A stretch of 64,000 nucleotides of DNA, from assembly GCA_023362775.1 (NCBI GenBank), contig JALMGJ010000003.1, positions 182,563,725-182,627,724 on the forward strand, in the 5' to 3' direction. This DNA is from Charina bottae. Lineage: Eukaryota; Chordata; Lepidosauria; Squamata; Charinaidae. Every line of letters starts with the position of its first letter. Position 1 is the first letter of the stretch. Shown here in pieces: positions 43,493 through 54,900 of the stretch. The position numbers and the translations under genes are program-made. The notes beneath the pieces are model-generated. The model had not been told where the DNA came from. It saw nothing but the letters and a program-made list of their open reading frames with translations, and ran no database searches.

Positions 43493-44029
43493 TGAACAGT
43501 CACAATCTTTATTTTTCCATTGGATTTTTTGTTGTTGTTGTTGCTGAGGCAAATACTCCATCCTTTTTTGATACACACATACAGGCAGGCAGGCAGGAAG
43601 AGTGAGAGTGTGTGTTAATTTATAATCAGTTTTACAGGACACACTTTTTTTCCCTTAACACTGAAGCATTTTGGGGACCCACTGCTTTATAATTAAGCTT
43701 ATTTTTGTGTTTTTACATGGCTTCAAGCTATAGGTACCTAACTTCCCCACAGGACAGTGACTTCAGATTCCAGCTATTTATATGGATTTCAAACTTCAGA
43801 GTGGTTGAAGATCAGTCAACATAACTACCAAGCTGTGCTTTGATAAAGAGCTACGTGAATACGCTTTTGAATTTGCTGCTCTTTTTGCTGCTTGAATCTT
43901 ATCATTTATGTTTTTAAGTACAGTTGTAGTTCTTTGGTGAAGTGCATAGGTACAAAAAAAAATGGAGATTCTGTCAACCTCCAGTGGCTACTTATTTGTG
44001 GGGATGGGGGGTGGAATGACAGTCCAGAA

Positions 44030-44149
44030 CAGTGTTTTTCAAAGTTGGCAACTTTAAGATGTGTGGATTTCAACTCCCAGAATTCCCCAGCCAGCATGCT
44101 GCGAGTAGAGGTCCACACGTCTTAAAGTTGCCAACTTTGAAAAACATTG
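44030..44149. mobile_element. Palindromic hAT MITE, copy 2, in PRELID3A 3' UTR
   Basis: 120 bases, CAGTGTTTTTCAAAGTTGGC ... GAAAAACATTG, exact 8-bp duplication GTCCAGAA at 44022-44029 and 44150-44157. It shares the 'tcaactcccagaattccccagccagc' core with 22987-23121. In a transcript it would fold into a hairpin of about 40-55 bp. Confidence 0.92.
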
Positions 44150-44800
44150 GTCCAGAAGATATATAGAGGCATGCTCTGATTAATTTCCTTAATTTTGCAG
44201 CATGGCCTCCTGTTTTAGTGAAGCCTGTTTGGGGAATATACCAAGCAGTGCTCCTTGGGGAGTTACGTTGTTTGTTGCAGGTTTCTGTGGTATTATTTTT
44301 GCACTGTTTGAATGTAGAGGCTGAACAAGGAATGCCAGCATTTTACCTCTTTTTATTTATACTCAAACCACTGCTAAAGATAGGGGAGCAGATATTTTGC
44401 TAGAATATAGTAATTTAATTCTTTTCTTGCCAGCTGCTATTTAGTGCATAATTTATTTTGAAATGGATTCATTCTGGTCATTTGTGAAAAGCCAACTAAT
44501 ACCTCAGTGGGAAATACTAGCAATCAAAAGTATGTAGATATATTTTTATACATTCAGGATAACTTGCTTGTTTAGCTCATTACTTCACACTATGGATTAG
44601 AAGGTTGCAAAAGGGTTTTATATTCCAGTCTGTATTTCACACGCTGCTTTGAGAATTGTGTTTATCTTGTGCATAGAACTGTTGGTAGGAACATGATATT
44701 GTGAAACTCAGTTACTGTTCTTTAGAGCCAACAGCCTTCATATACTGTAGTTAGTTCAAATTTTGGTTCTAACTTCAAATTTAAATGGAATGTTCTTTCT

Positions 44801-44806
44801 AATAAA
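44801..44806 (+). terminator. Candidate PRELID3A polyadenylation signal
   Basis: AATAAA, the first after the PRELID3A stop, followed by a T-rich stretch about 15 bases on. No transcript evidence is available. Confidence 0.45.
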
Positions 44807-44825
44807 AATTTAGAAGTAGTTTTAT

Positions 44826-46784
44826 TGATGAAGGCAAATTGGAGAACAGCTACTTAACTAAGTTATGGCAGCGTTCTGTAACTCTAGATATCACACAAAG
44901 AGGATGCGGTAGAAATAGGCTTGAATTGCAAAGAAACTTTAATGGAATAGCAATACTTTTCAATCATTTTTAAAGCTAAGTAAGTTTTGTTTGCATATGA
45001 TTACATTTCATACAATTTAAATTTTTATTTTTCTACAAGTAATTCACTAATGAGTGAAAACCTGCTTTGTGACATTTTCTCTAGAAATTGGAAGCAAGAA
45101 ACATTTCAAACCTATAGTATATCTGAGTAATTTGTATCTCAAAGCTTTAAAGGCGTGAGGCACATAATTGTTTTATTTCCAGAGAGACATGCCTAAATTG
45201 AAAATGTCCCTTGATTACCTAAATCCAGTAAGATAAATATAATGCTTTCTCTTCAGATTCTTTTTTTAAATTATTGTTTCAGAGAAACACAAAGAAACTG
45301 AAGAGTGCCTTTACTAGGAAAACTTTCCTGTTCCCTATCCATATTCCTGCTAGATTGATTCTCTCAGACTGTTGCGAAGGCTTTTCCAGTCTATAGTATC
45401 TATGATACCATTTTGCATTTCCCCATTCATTTCTTGGCATTACAGTATAATTGAGAGGGAAGCAACACTAATGGCAGGGATACCCTTATGTATGAATGAA
45501 ACCAACAGGCTCTGTGATGTCAAAATGTGCAAGATGGTGGATGCAGCATTGCAGTCTTGCCGATTTGGACATTTCCTATGGACCCTCCCTTTATTAAGAG
45601 AAAGGAAAAGCAAAATGTTACTAACATCCAAATTCACACTGTCTCACACACTAACAGAGTAAATTATATCAATAAAAGGAGATTTGGCAAGGAAAATAAT
45701 AGTCTTAAGGTTGTATTTTCAGTCTCCTAACTGAAGAAATCTAGCATGTATGCTCTGTGCCACTTCCAGCAGATAATAGTGATCATATGCAGGTGTCTTT
45801 CAATCATCTGCCAAATTTATATGCATGTTCATATTGTCCATGAATCCACCTGGTCCTTAATTGGTCTTCTAACCCCTTCCCTACTTGGACATGTTTTTGC
45901 TTGCGTTTAAAAGTTCCTCAGTGTAAATGAAGACAAAGCTTATGTATCTTCAAAAGATGTAGCAGAAGTATTTGGAGTAGGTGAAACTGTTTATGCCATC
46001 ATGACCAGAAACATCTGTGCAAATTTCATTTTCTACCTGACTTGGCTATTAAAATAGAAAATAGAAAAATACTGTCTTCCCTAATAATGGGGTCCACTTC
46101 CTAGAATAAAGAAGTCTTGATTTTAATGGAGGTGAGCAGACTGATTATTTGAAAACATTTAGTTAGTTTTATGTTTTTGGCAGTCACATCAAAATCTCCA
46201 GTTAACACTCTTAATTGGTATGGAACAATGCTATGATTGGTGAAAGTAGGCAACTACTTTTCAAATAACATATTACTGGATTGAGGGGAAGCATTGATGC
46301 TCTCTGTTCTCTGTCTTCATCATTTTGTGTTTTGTGTTTTGATTGTGAGCTCTACAGAGAACCATATGACCTCAAGTGTTACATGTCATGGACATCTGAA
46401 ATTATAAATAATATGACCCACCTACAGATGGCTTTCTTTAGGAAAGCATAGTCTGTTTTTATGTCAATTGTTGAGCAGGATAATCATACAGTGCTGAGTC
46501 CTAAAAACTGAAAATAGCACTAGCAAGGTTAGCAAATGTTCTAGAACAAATCACTAAACTCAAGAGTAGTAGGAGTGCACATATTCATTAATTTTGTCTG
46601 ACCTATGATATAAAACACTGAAATTAAACCACTGGAGGTACATAGAATGGTGCTTGTATTTACAAGACTAATAAAATCAGGAAAATAAAGCTAATCCTGT
46701 TTTTTCCTAAAAGCTAGAAATCATACATGGCAAATAAGTGCAGTATTATTGAAAACAAAGGATATAAATAAATAGGTATAGAGT
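44826..46784. other. Intergenic, nothing recognised
   Basis: AT-rich DNA between the PRELID3A 3' UTR and the Gypsy element. No gene or named repeat is recognised. Confidence 0.45.
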
Positions 46785-47027
46785 TGTCATGATGGCACCC
46801 ATGCCACCCTGACATGGTAAAGTAGGTCGCCTAAGTATATCACCCAGCCAAGGCACCAAAGCTTTCAATGGGAAGGAAATCAGCAGCAAACCACCAGACA
46901 GGCAAATCACCAAGAGGTGTGGATTAGCCGGAAGGCATTCAGCACCAACAATGGAAAGCACCGACCGGTGTGAAGCAGGCAAGAGGCGGAGAGGAATGCA
47001 ATAGATTAACACATTCTAAGGGGAGAG
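46785..47027 (+). repeat. Left LTR, truncated
   Basis: Matches the first part of the right LTR with substitutions and an indel near 46948. It lacks the last part containing AATAAA and the CA end. The sequence after it (47028-47200) has no match to the right LTR. Confidence 0.85.
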
Positions 47028-47214
47028 CGGAGAGTCCAAAGGAAAGGGTCCTGGCTTGAGCAAACAGGAACGCGCAAAGCAAAAAGCCAGCCAGCCGGCA
47101 GAAGGAGAACACCAAATCTCAACTACCTCAACTGAGCAGACTTACCAGAAACAGCCAGAGAGACGAAGAACCCAACTAAAGATCCTGACCAACTTTGAGA
47201 GTATGCCCTGACCC

Positions 47215-47366
47215 AGCACCTCCGACCGGGGGGGCAGGGTTTGCAGGCGGGAGCCAATTGTGTGCACCAGGGGTGGAGTAATAATGCGCACTGGGGGGCA
47301 GGGTTTGCAGGAGGGAGCCCCGCGGCCCACTTCCTAACGCCGCAGCCCACAGGTTGGGGACCCCTG
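47215..47366 (-). mobile_element. hAT element fragment in the Gypsy leader
   Basis: The right end CAGGTTGGGGACCCCTG and the repeated 'gggggcagggtttgcagg.gggagcc' units are the reverse of the element at 32304-32549. The left end is missing. It interrupts the Gypsy between LTR and gag. Confidence 0.75.
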
Positions 47367-48049
47367 GCTTACAGGATTGCGTGACGCAGAAGCTGCAGAG
47401 CTAGAGGACTTTAATGAATTCATGGGTGCCCTGAGAGAACGATTTGAAGACCCCCTCCCAAAAATAAAAGCCAAAACTAGTTTGCAGGGCACCAAACAAG
47501 AGAGACGGTCAGTTTCCGAATATGCCATGGAATTCAGGAGGCTGGCGGGAAAACTAACAAATTGACCAGAGTCGTTAAAAATTGAGGATTTCTAAGGGGG
47601 GCTACATCCAGAAACCTTGGCGCGGTCCCTAGCCAGAGGGGATCCCGGAACCTTGAAGGGGTGGATTTGCTTGGCTGGTGAGGTGGAGGACATGCGAATC
47701 TGCTTCAGATGACAGCAACGAGCCCAACCGTCAGAGAGGACCGCACACTACAACCCTTACTCCCGAAAAGCGGACAAGCCGTAAATCGGGGGAGGAAAAA
47801 GAATGGTGGGCAAAAAAGGGTCATTGTTTTAAATGCGGAAAGGAAGGACATTGCATCACCAATTGCCCGCAGTCCACAAACGCAACGACGCCTAAAACCG
47901 GAGAGAAAAGCACCAAGACGCTTGGAACAAAGAACAGAGGGGCAGCAGCAGCTTCGAAGGAGAGGAGATTCTGTGAAGCCTCTCCAGAGGCTGAAAGCTC
48001 AATAGACAAGGAGTTCCAGCTGGCGGGAAATGGACGGAGCCTGTCCTGA
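47367..48049 (+). pseudogene. Gypsy gag relic with zinc knuckle
   Basis: An open piece at 47377-47565 has FNEFMGALRERFEDPLP and YAMEFRRLAGKL, typical of Gypsy capsid. It ends in stops, and a second frame carries the CX2CX4HX4C knuckle, CFKCGKEGHCITNC, at 47825-47866. The start of gag is lost to the upstream rearrangement. Confidence 0.85.
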
Positions 48050-48063
48050 GCGCCGAGGGGCAG

Positions 48064-48342
48064 GTGACCAAGAAGAGGCACAAGGATTCCATGGTGAGTG
48101 GAACCTGTCCAACGATGTTGATAAATTTAAAAATAGAGACATCAAGGGGCAAGGGCAGCATGAATTTAGCAGGACTACTGAATTCGGGTTGTACAAGATG
48201 TTTAATCCATCCTGCTTTAGTGACTGGTCTAAGATTAAAAGTAAAGCAATTACCTGAACCCATCAACTTCATTCAACTCGATGGGTCAGAGATGAAGGGG
48301 GGCCCGGTGGAATATTGCACCAAAGTGGTCCGGAACTCATGA
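48064..48342 (+). pseudogene. Gypsy aspartic protease relic
   Basis: Retropepsin region. At the catalytic triad it reads NSGCTR (48181-48198) where Gypsy proteases have Asp-Ser/Thr-Gly, so the catalytic Asp is lost. Followed after a frame change by the RT linker. Confidence 0.75.
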
Positions 48343-48349
48343 AGAGACG

Positions 48350-49950
48350 TTGAGATTTATTGTAGACCCCACTTCAGATCAGCCCATAGTGTTGGGACTA
48401 GCTTGGTTGAGAGACCAAAATCCTCAAGTGAATTGGTCAACCGGGCAGATGATTTTCAAGGATGGAATGTATGGGGGGTTTGAATCCGGCGAACATGAGA
48501 TTGAAATCGAATTGATAGGCACAGCAACTGAAGCGGGGGAGAGAATGCAAGGGGAGGAGGTTCATCTCATTCCTGCCCAATATCACGATCTAAAGGAAGT
48601 GTTTGGGGAAACTGAATCCAACCAGCTCCCGCCACATAGAAAATCGGACTGTGGTATTGAGTTGGAACCGGGCGCTGAATTACCTAAATCCAAACTCTAT
48701 TCTATGACTCCAGAGGAACTAGAGGCACTGCGGGAGTTCATAGACAAGAACTTAGAGCGAGGTTTTATCCACCCAGCAACTTCACCAATGGCAGCACCGG
48801 TCACGTTCAGGAAAAAGAAAGATGGGTCGCTGCGCTTATGCACAGATTACCGGGGACTGAATGCCATCTGCACATCAAATAAGTACCCTCTACCCCGATG
48901 ACGGACATGTTGGCACACCTATCAAAAGGCAAAGTTTTTACCAAACTGGACTTAAGAGAAGCCTACTTCTGAGTTCGAATTTGGGAGGGGGATGAGTGGA
49001 AAACAGCATTTAATTGTCAATTGGGTTGTTTTCAGTATTTAGTAAAGCCCTTCGGGCTAAAAGGCGGGCCCGGGGTCTTCATGAATTTAATTAATGAAGT
49101 GCTGCATGAATTTTTATATCAGGGAGTATTAGTCTATTTGGACGACATTTTAATCTATTCAGAGACACTAGAAGATGTATGGCTGGTACTGGAGGTATTG
49201 AAACGCTTACTGGAAAACCAATTGTATGTGAAACTGTCTAAATGTGAATTTCACAAAGAACAACTAGACTATCCGGGGTATTAGGTATCAAGTAGAGGGA
49301 TTGAAATGGATCCGGGGAAAATAAGGGATGTGGTGGCTTGGGAACCCCCCAAAACCAGGAGGCAACTGCAAAGTTCCCTAGGATTTGCAAATTTCTATAG
49401 GCAATTTATAAATAACTGCACAAGTGGCATTGCTGCTCACAGACTTACTAAAAATGAAAGGGAGGGGGGACCCCAAGGTGAAAAACAAACGGGGCAAAGA
49501 TACAATGGTCTGAGGAATACCAGGAGGCATTTGAGCAATTAAAGAAATTATTCACATCAGAACCAATACTACAACACCCCAACCCCACAAAGCCACTAAT
49601 TATACAAGTAGATGCATCAGATGTAGCTTTGGGAGGCATTTTATCATAGAAGGATGACCAAGGGAAACTGAGACCATGCGCGTACCTCTCCTGCAAATTC
49701 AGCGAAATGGAACGTTGCTGGCACGTGTGGGAGAAGGAGGCATATGCTGTAAAATGTGCACTAGCTAGTTGGAGATACCTTTTGGAAGGGGCCCCACACC
49801 AATTTGAAGTGTGAACCGACCACAAAAACTTAGAAGTACTAAACACCCCAAGGAAGCTGAACCCCAAACATGTTAGATGGGCGCAGTTTTTTAGCAGGTT
49901 CAATTTCACCTTAAAGTACATACCCGGGGGGGGGGAACTGGCTGATGCTT
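48350..49950 (+). pseudogene. Gypsy reverse transcriptase and RNase H relic
   Basis: Includes [17 protein letters not shown] (near 48820), YLDDIL with the catalytic YXDD at 49135-49146, PPKTRRQLQSSLGFANFYRQ (near 49350) and RNase H motifs VDASDVALGGIL and TDHKNLEVL. At least four in-frame stops and two frame changes interrupt it; several stops look like C-to-T changes. Confidence 0.9.
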
Positions 49951-50099
49951 TATCTCATTTACCTCAGCACAACAGCCAGAGAGAAGAGATAATAAACTCA
50001 ATCATTCACTCACCACAGGCAGGGTTGGTAGCAGTCACTAGGAGCTAGGGGAAACACTTAGAACTACCAATAGGAGGAGAGTTACAAAATGAACTGCAG

Positions 50100-51240
50100 C
50101 CGAAGTTGGAAACTGACAAATGGTTGCAAGACAATAAAACAAATTTGACAGAAAAACAAGGACTTTGGTGGCACGGAGACCGGTTGTACATACTGGAGCC
50201 CCTAAGAAAGAAAATATTAGAAAGATACCACGATGCAAAGTCAGCTGGCCATTTCAGGTTTGTGAAAACTTTGCACCTATTGAGGTGACAATTCTGGTGG
50301 CCTTCCATTCGCAAGGATGTGGAAGAGTACATAGCTAGTTGTCCCACTTGCGCCATGGTGAAAAGAGTAGGAGGGAAGCCCAGAGGATTATTACAAAACG
50401 TAGCAAGTCCCACCCAACCTTGGAAACAAATAGCCGTGGATTTCATTGTAGACTTAACAGAAAGCCACAAAAAAAAAGTGATCTGGGTAGTAGCAGATTT
50501 ATTCTCTAAACAAGCCCATTTCATTCCTTGCGTGAGCATACCAAATGCAGGGCAATTGGCAAAGATGTTCGTTCAACATGTGTACAGAATACATGGAACC
50601 CAGGAGCTAATAATCAGCGACTGCGGGATACAGTTCACATCCAAATTTTGGAAGGCATTTTTACAAATAATTGGAGTGGGACAAGGTTTAAGTTCTGGAT
50701 TCCATCCAGAGACAGATGGAGGGTGTGAACGAATTAACCAAGTACTTGAACAATACCTTAGATGTTACGTCAGTTATCAGCAAGACAATTGGGTGGACCT
50801 ACTTCCATTCGCGGAGGTAGCGTACAATAACTCCATGCATCAGAGCACGGGCTTTCCCCCCTTTCAAGTAAATGGACAGGTGTTTTTAGCATTCCCAGGA
50901 TTACCCAGCAACAAAACCGAAATTGCCCCCTAGGATGAGTGGATAAAGCACATAGCAGAAGGATGGCCAATAATAGAAAAAGCATTAACAGACGCCAAGA
51001 AAACATACAAAAAATTTGCCGACCGAAAAGGGTCACCAGAATGGCCACTGAAAGTGGAGGACGAAGTGTACTTATCCACCAAATTTCTAAAGTCGGTGCA
51101 ACCATCTAAAAAACTGGGACCGAAATACATAGGTCCTTTTCCCATCACCAAAATCAACAACAAAGTTACGGTACAATTGCAACTCCCAAAAAAACACGAG
51201 GAAGGTCCACCCCGTATTCCATTGTAGTCTATTAAAACCC
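50100..51240 (+). pseudogene. Gypsy integrase relic
   Basis: Longest open part is 50319-50933. It has a zinc-finger end (SCPTCAMVKR), the first catalytic Asp in AVDFIVDL, the second in the block ISDCGIQFTSKFW, and HPETDGGCERINQVLEQYLR with the catalytic Glu. Stops follow at about 50934 and 51226. Confidence 0.9.
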
Positions 51241-51291
51241 ATAAAAAACTCTGATTGGTGGCACCCATATCAAATTGCACCAGTACTGATA

Positions 51292-51483
51292 ATGATAGAT
51301 GGGGAACAGCACTTTGAAGTGCAAGAGATCTTGGATTCAAGGTTAAACCGGGGGAAACTGCAATACCTAATCCAATGGAAACACTTTAACAACTCACAAA
51401 GAGAGTGGGTGGATGATCAACATGTACATGCACCTAAACTGAAGAAAAAGTTCCACAACAAATTCCCAAATAAGCCAAATTAA
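51292..51483 (+). pseudogene. Chromodomain of the Gypsy integrase
   Basis: Reads FEVQEILDSRLNRGKLQYLI, then QWKHFNNSQREWVDD and a basic tail, stop at 51481-51483. E/D...ILD.R...G..QYL..WK......EWV is the chromodomain pattern used by such elements to select chromatin. This segment is open. Confidence 0.9.
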
Positions 51484-51513
51484 GAAAGAGGGAGTGGTCT
51501 TGGGGTGGTGGGA

Positions 51514-51969
51514 TGTCATGATGGCACCCATGCCACCCTGACATGGTAAAGTAGGTCACCTAAGCATATCACCCAGCTAAGGTGCCAAAGCTTTCAATGG
51601 GAAGGAACTCAGCAGCAAACCGCCAGACAGACAAATCACCAAGAGGTGTGGATTAGCTGGAAGGCATTCAGCACCAACAATGGAAAGCTAGGGATTTCTC
51701 TAGGTTTTCCTTCACCTCGGGGTAGTATTCATTCACCACCCTCCTATTCCGGCATGGAGCAGGCGAGAGACAGGGAGGAATGCAATTGATTAACACATTC
51801 TAAGGGGAGGGGGGAATTTGGAAACCTATTAAACTGCAAGATCTTGTAACTATATTTCACTTAAACTTTTAAAGTGGAATAGATCGCTTGCTGTAAATAA
51901 AGCTTTTACATATCCTATGTGGCATGTGTTGGAGCTTTCGTTTATTAGTCGAAGGATCAGACCCTCACA
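51514..51969 (+). repeat. Right LTR, complete
   Basis: 456 bases, TGTCATG ... CCCTCACA, with AATAAA at 51896-51901 as its polyadenylation signal. TG...CA ends are intact. Confidence 0.88.
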
Positions 51970-54900
51970 GTTGTACTTGTATGAAAGCTTATAAGTTATA
52001 TGAACTTTGTGCTTAGTCTTGTGTATGAAAAACATTAACTGACATTACAATTCAGACCAAGAGTGATAATTCTTAATTTAATTGTCCCTCGAGTTTTATC
52101 CTGTAACAGTCACAGAAATATAATCTAATTTGTAAAAAACGTCCTAAAGATTATAACATTTTTAAAATGTTTGTGTTAAGAGCTGTTTTTCTGCATGTGC
52201 ATATCATAGAAAATAATTTTGTTTAGCTGATGAAGCAACAAAGACTCTATTGCAACTTTTAGACATATTTAATAATGCATAAACTGTGGGTCAGTATTAT
52301 GTGACAGGAAAACAAGCAGAAAAAGAATTATTGCTTTTCATTTACAAATGGTTATTCTGATCCATCAGGGTAGACGGCATGGTGACATGATATAAGAAGA
52401 TAGACCTAAATAGCTTAAGGTTGTGCTGCCTTTTCACATCATTGCCAGGTATCATCGCAGGTTCAGGAACAAAATTAAGAAAACTAAACAAGTGTGCATT
52501 TTTTTCCTTGTAAGCATCCAGACTGTTGGTGACCTATATTTCTTTTTTAAAACCAGCTATGTAAAAGATAGCAGTGGGAAAAAAGCCAAGAGGAAAATGG
52601 TTATTGGTTTGCTTCCCCAAAGACATTGTCCACTTGCAGAGAGTAAGCCTAGGTAAACTTCTCTTTCATTACCACTGTTTCCCCATTAATAGTGTAAGAT
52701 AAAGGCCAGGTAAGCCATCACTGAAGCAACAGTTACTTTCTGGGTATCATCAAGGGATGAAGTCTTATCATTTCTAAAACGTTTATTACTTTAGCAGACA
52801 ATGGCTTTACTCTGTGTCTTAAATCCAGTTCTAGTAAACTCGGCTTTCTCCAATAATCCTTCATGCCTTTGATTTTCATTTGTTCCTCTTTTTATTTTTA
52901 CAGTATTATGATTTATCTTCTACCTTTGGCCTAGATGGGTTTTCAGGTGAGCACAGCCCTTTTCAGAAAGCAGGATTTAAAACAGAAAAAGTCATTTGAA
53001 GAAAAAAACAAAACATTTTTTCTACAAATACATGACTACAAAGCTTTTCGGCAAAATCTTCATTTATGGAGTGCAAAAAACAAAGGCTTCAGTTAGGAAC
53101 TGCTGGACAACAAAATTTAAAATGTGAATGTCATTATCTTAACAACTTAAATATAGAGTCATCTCTGTACAAACAAACACTTATTTTCCTTGATGGAAAG
53201 CAGCAGACTCCAGCAAAGGGTTCTTGCTGATGGAAAGCTGACTTCAGCCAATTTCTCCAGGAGCTTCCAGTGCCATCTCATTACATGTTCAGGATGTCCC
53301 CAGTTCTCCAGAGCAGATTTTATGAAATGCACATTGACAAAAAGAATTGTGCTGTATACAGTATACAGTATGTGGCTTCTCCCTACGGATTCATCCAAAT
53401 AAGGAGCTCTGAATCCAATCCAGAGTCATTAAAACAACCCTATATTTTAATTCTTATTTATCATACGTTCATGCATTTAAAAAAGTGTACAGTTCTATAC
53501 ATGGCAATAGGCTTTGAAGCTTAGCAGTGCAGATCAAAGTATTGCGGTACAAGGTCAGCTGCTGAAATGTCTAAGATTTCCCACGTTTCACTGGTGGCAG
53601 ACAGCATGGAATAGCAAAAAGACATTTGCTTATCTGTTCCTTTCTAGAGAATGGTAAGATGGGATTCAGACCCACCCCAGAGTTGATCGAACACTCTTAG
53701 TGGTTTGAAGGTGTGATGGCTGCTAGATCTAAGTTTAGTGATAGTCTCTTTTTGGCCTTTTCTAAACTTCCCACTATTGGCAAGAGCTGTCTTTGGAAAC
53801 AGGAAAGGGGAAATCTGACTAATCCTATGGAGCCATAGGTTTGCAAATAACAGAAATGTGTAACTTGCAAATACTTTTTAGTACATTCATTTAACTTTGA
53901 CACACATCATGTGATGATCAGATGTGCTTTAAGAATCAGTACAGCATCTAGGTCTTTTAATTTTTCCCTCCCATGGTGTTTCTTTTGAAAGCATGCAATA
54001 ATGGACAACTTGGCTTGTGGAGCAGCTTTGTTGTATTTTCAAACCAATTAGGCACACAACATTTGTGCAAAGCATTAAAAAAAGTCACTTCACCAAGTGG
54101 ACTCGTGCAAGCTCAATACCCTTCTGCATTGAAGCAGCCATGTTCTCTGTAAGGCTCAGGATAGCTGTTCTGAAAACTTTTTCTAATGCAGAGACCTACC
54201 GCACAAGCCTTCAGAGCAGCCAAACAGCTGGGAGAGTGTTGCTTTGGCTCGCTTCAAAGGACTTTGCTTGTGCCCCAATTATGCCCTTTTCAAATACTTT
54301 GAAAAGCATTACTTAGATACTTTGGCAGATTGGTCCCATGTCTTGAAAAAGCACGAAAAAACACAAGAATACTAACGTAATCCCAGTTCTTCATCAGTCA
54401 ACTATATATCACAGGCAGTACTACATAACTTGCACTTGTGACACCTTGGAATGTAAAACAAATTAAGAAACAGGTTTCCTAAGAAAATGTACACAATGCC
54501 AATGTACAGAGTTCTGCAGATTCTCTGCCACATATATAGTATATGAACAGCTTTAGTTTATAGTTAAACTAACTTTATACTATTACCCGGAAAAAAGTGT
54601 TTGAGCCAGAGAAACATATTGTTCCAAATAAATATATAAGTTACATGCAACAATATTCTTGAGCCACCCTCAAACTAGCCATAAAATTTGCAAGCCTAAA
54701 TACATTTAGGAATGAGCAAACGTTCACAGAACTCTGCATTTTATCTTGCAATTTTAATCTTCAATTATGTGTGCCATTGTAGCAACTATTGCTTTCCCTT
54801 CCCATTTTTTATCTTTTTGCTTATACCCATTTGTAAGTTAGACTGCAGTGATTGCAGTATACACTGAATTTGTAGTCTAGTTTTCTAAAAAAAAAAAAGG

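Larger units (their letters stand above)
43493..44825 (+). other. PRELID3A: PRELID3A 3' UTR (predicted)
   Basis: The first AATAAA after the stop codon is at 44801-44806, so cleavage near 44825 is the simplest prediction. That gives a 3' UTR of about 1.3 kb. It holds a GGCA repeat near 43581-43600 and a palindromic hAT MITE at 44030-44149. The end is an inference; transcript reads would fix it. Confidence 0.5.
46785..51969 (+). mobile_element. Degenerate chromodomain Gypsy (chromovirus-type) LTR retrotransposon
   Basis: The left LTR is partial (46785 to about 47027); the right LTR is complete (51514-51969). Both begin TGTCATGATGGCACCCATGC. Between them, in order: gag with a CCHC knuckle, protease, reverse transcriptase, RNase H, integrase and a C-terminal chromodomain, all on the plus strand and broken by stops and frameshifts. 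The Gag-Pol order with the chromodomain identifies the chromovirus branch of Metaviridae, which includes vertebrate Sushi-type elements. A purine-rich tract precedes the right LTR. No target duplication is recognisable. It is clearly unable to move by itself. Confidence 0.92.

Noticed and set aside
49448..50539. Long minus-strand frames of 157-164 codons
   Set aside because: Antisense of the Gypsy RNase H and integrase; no independent evidence of coding.
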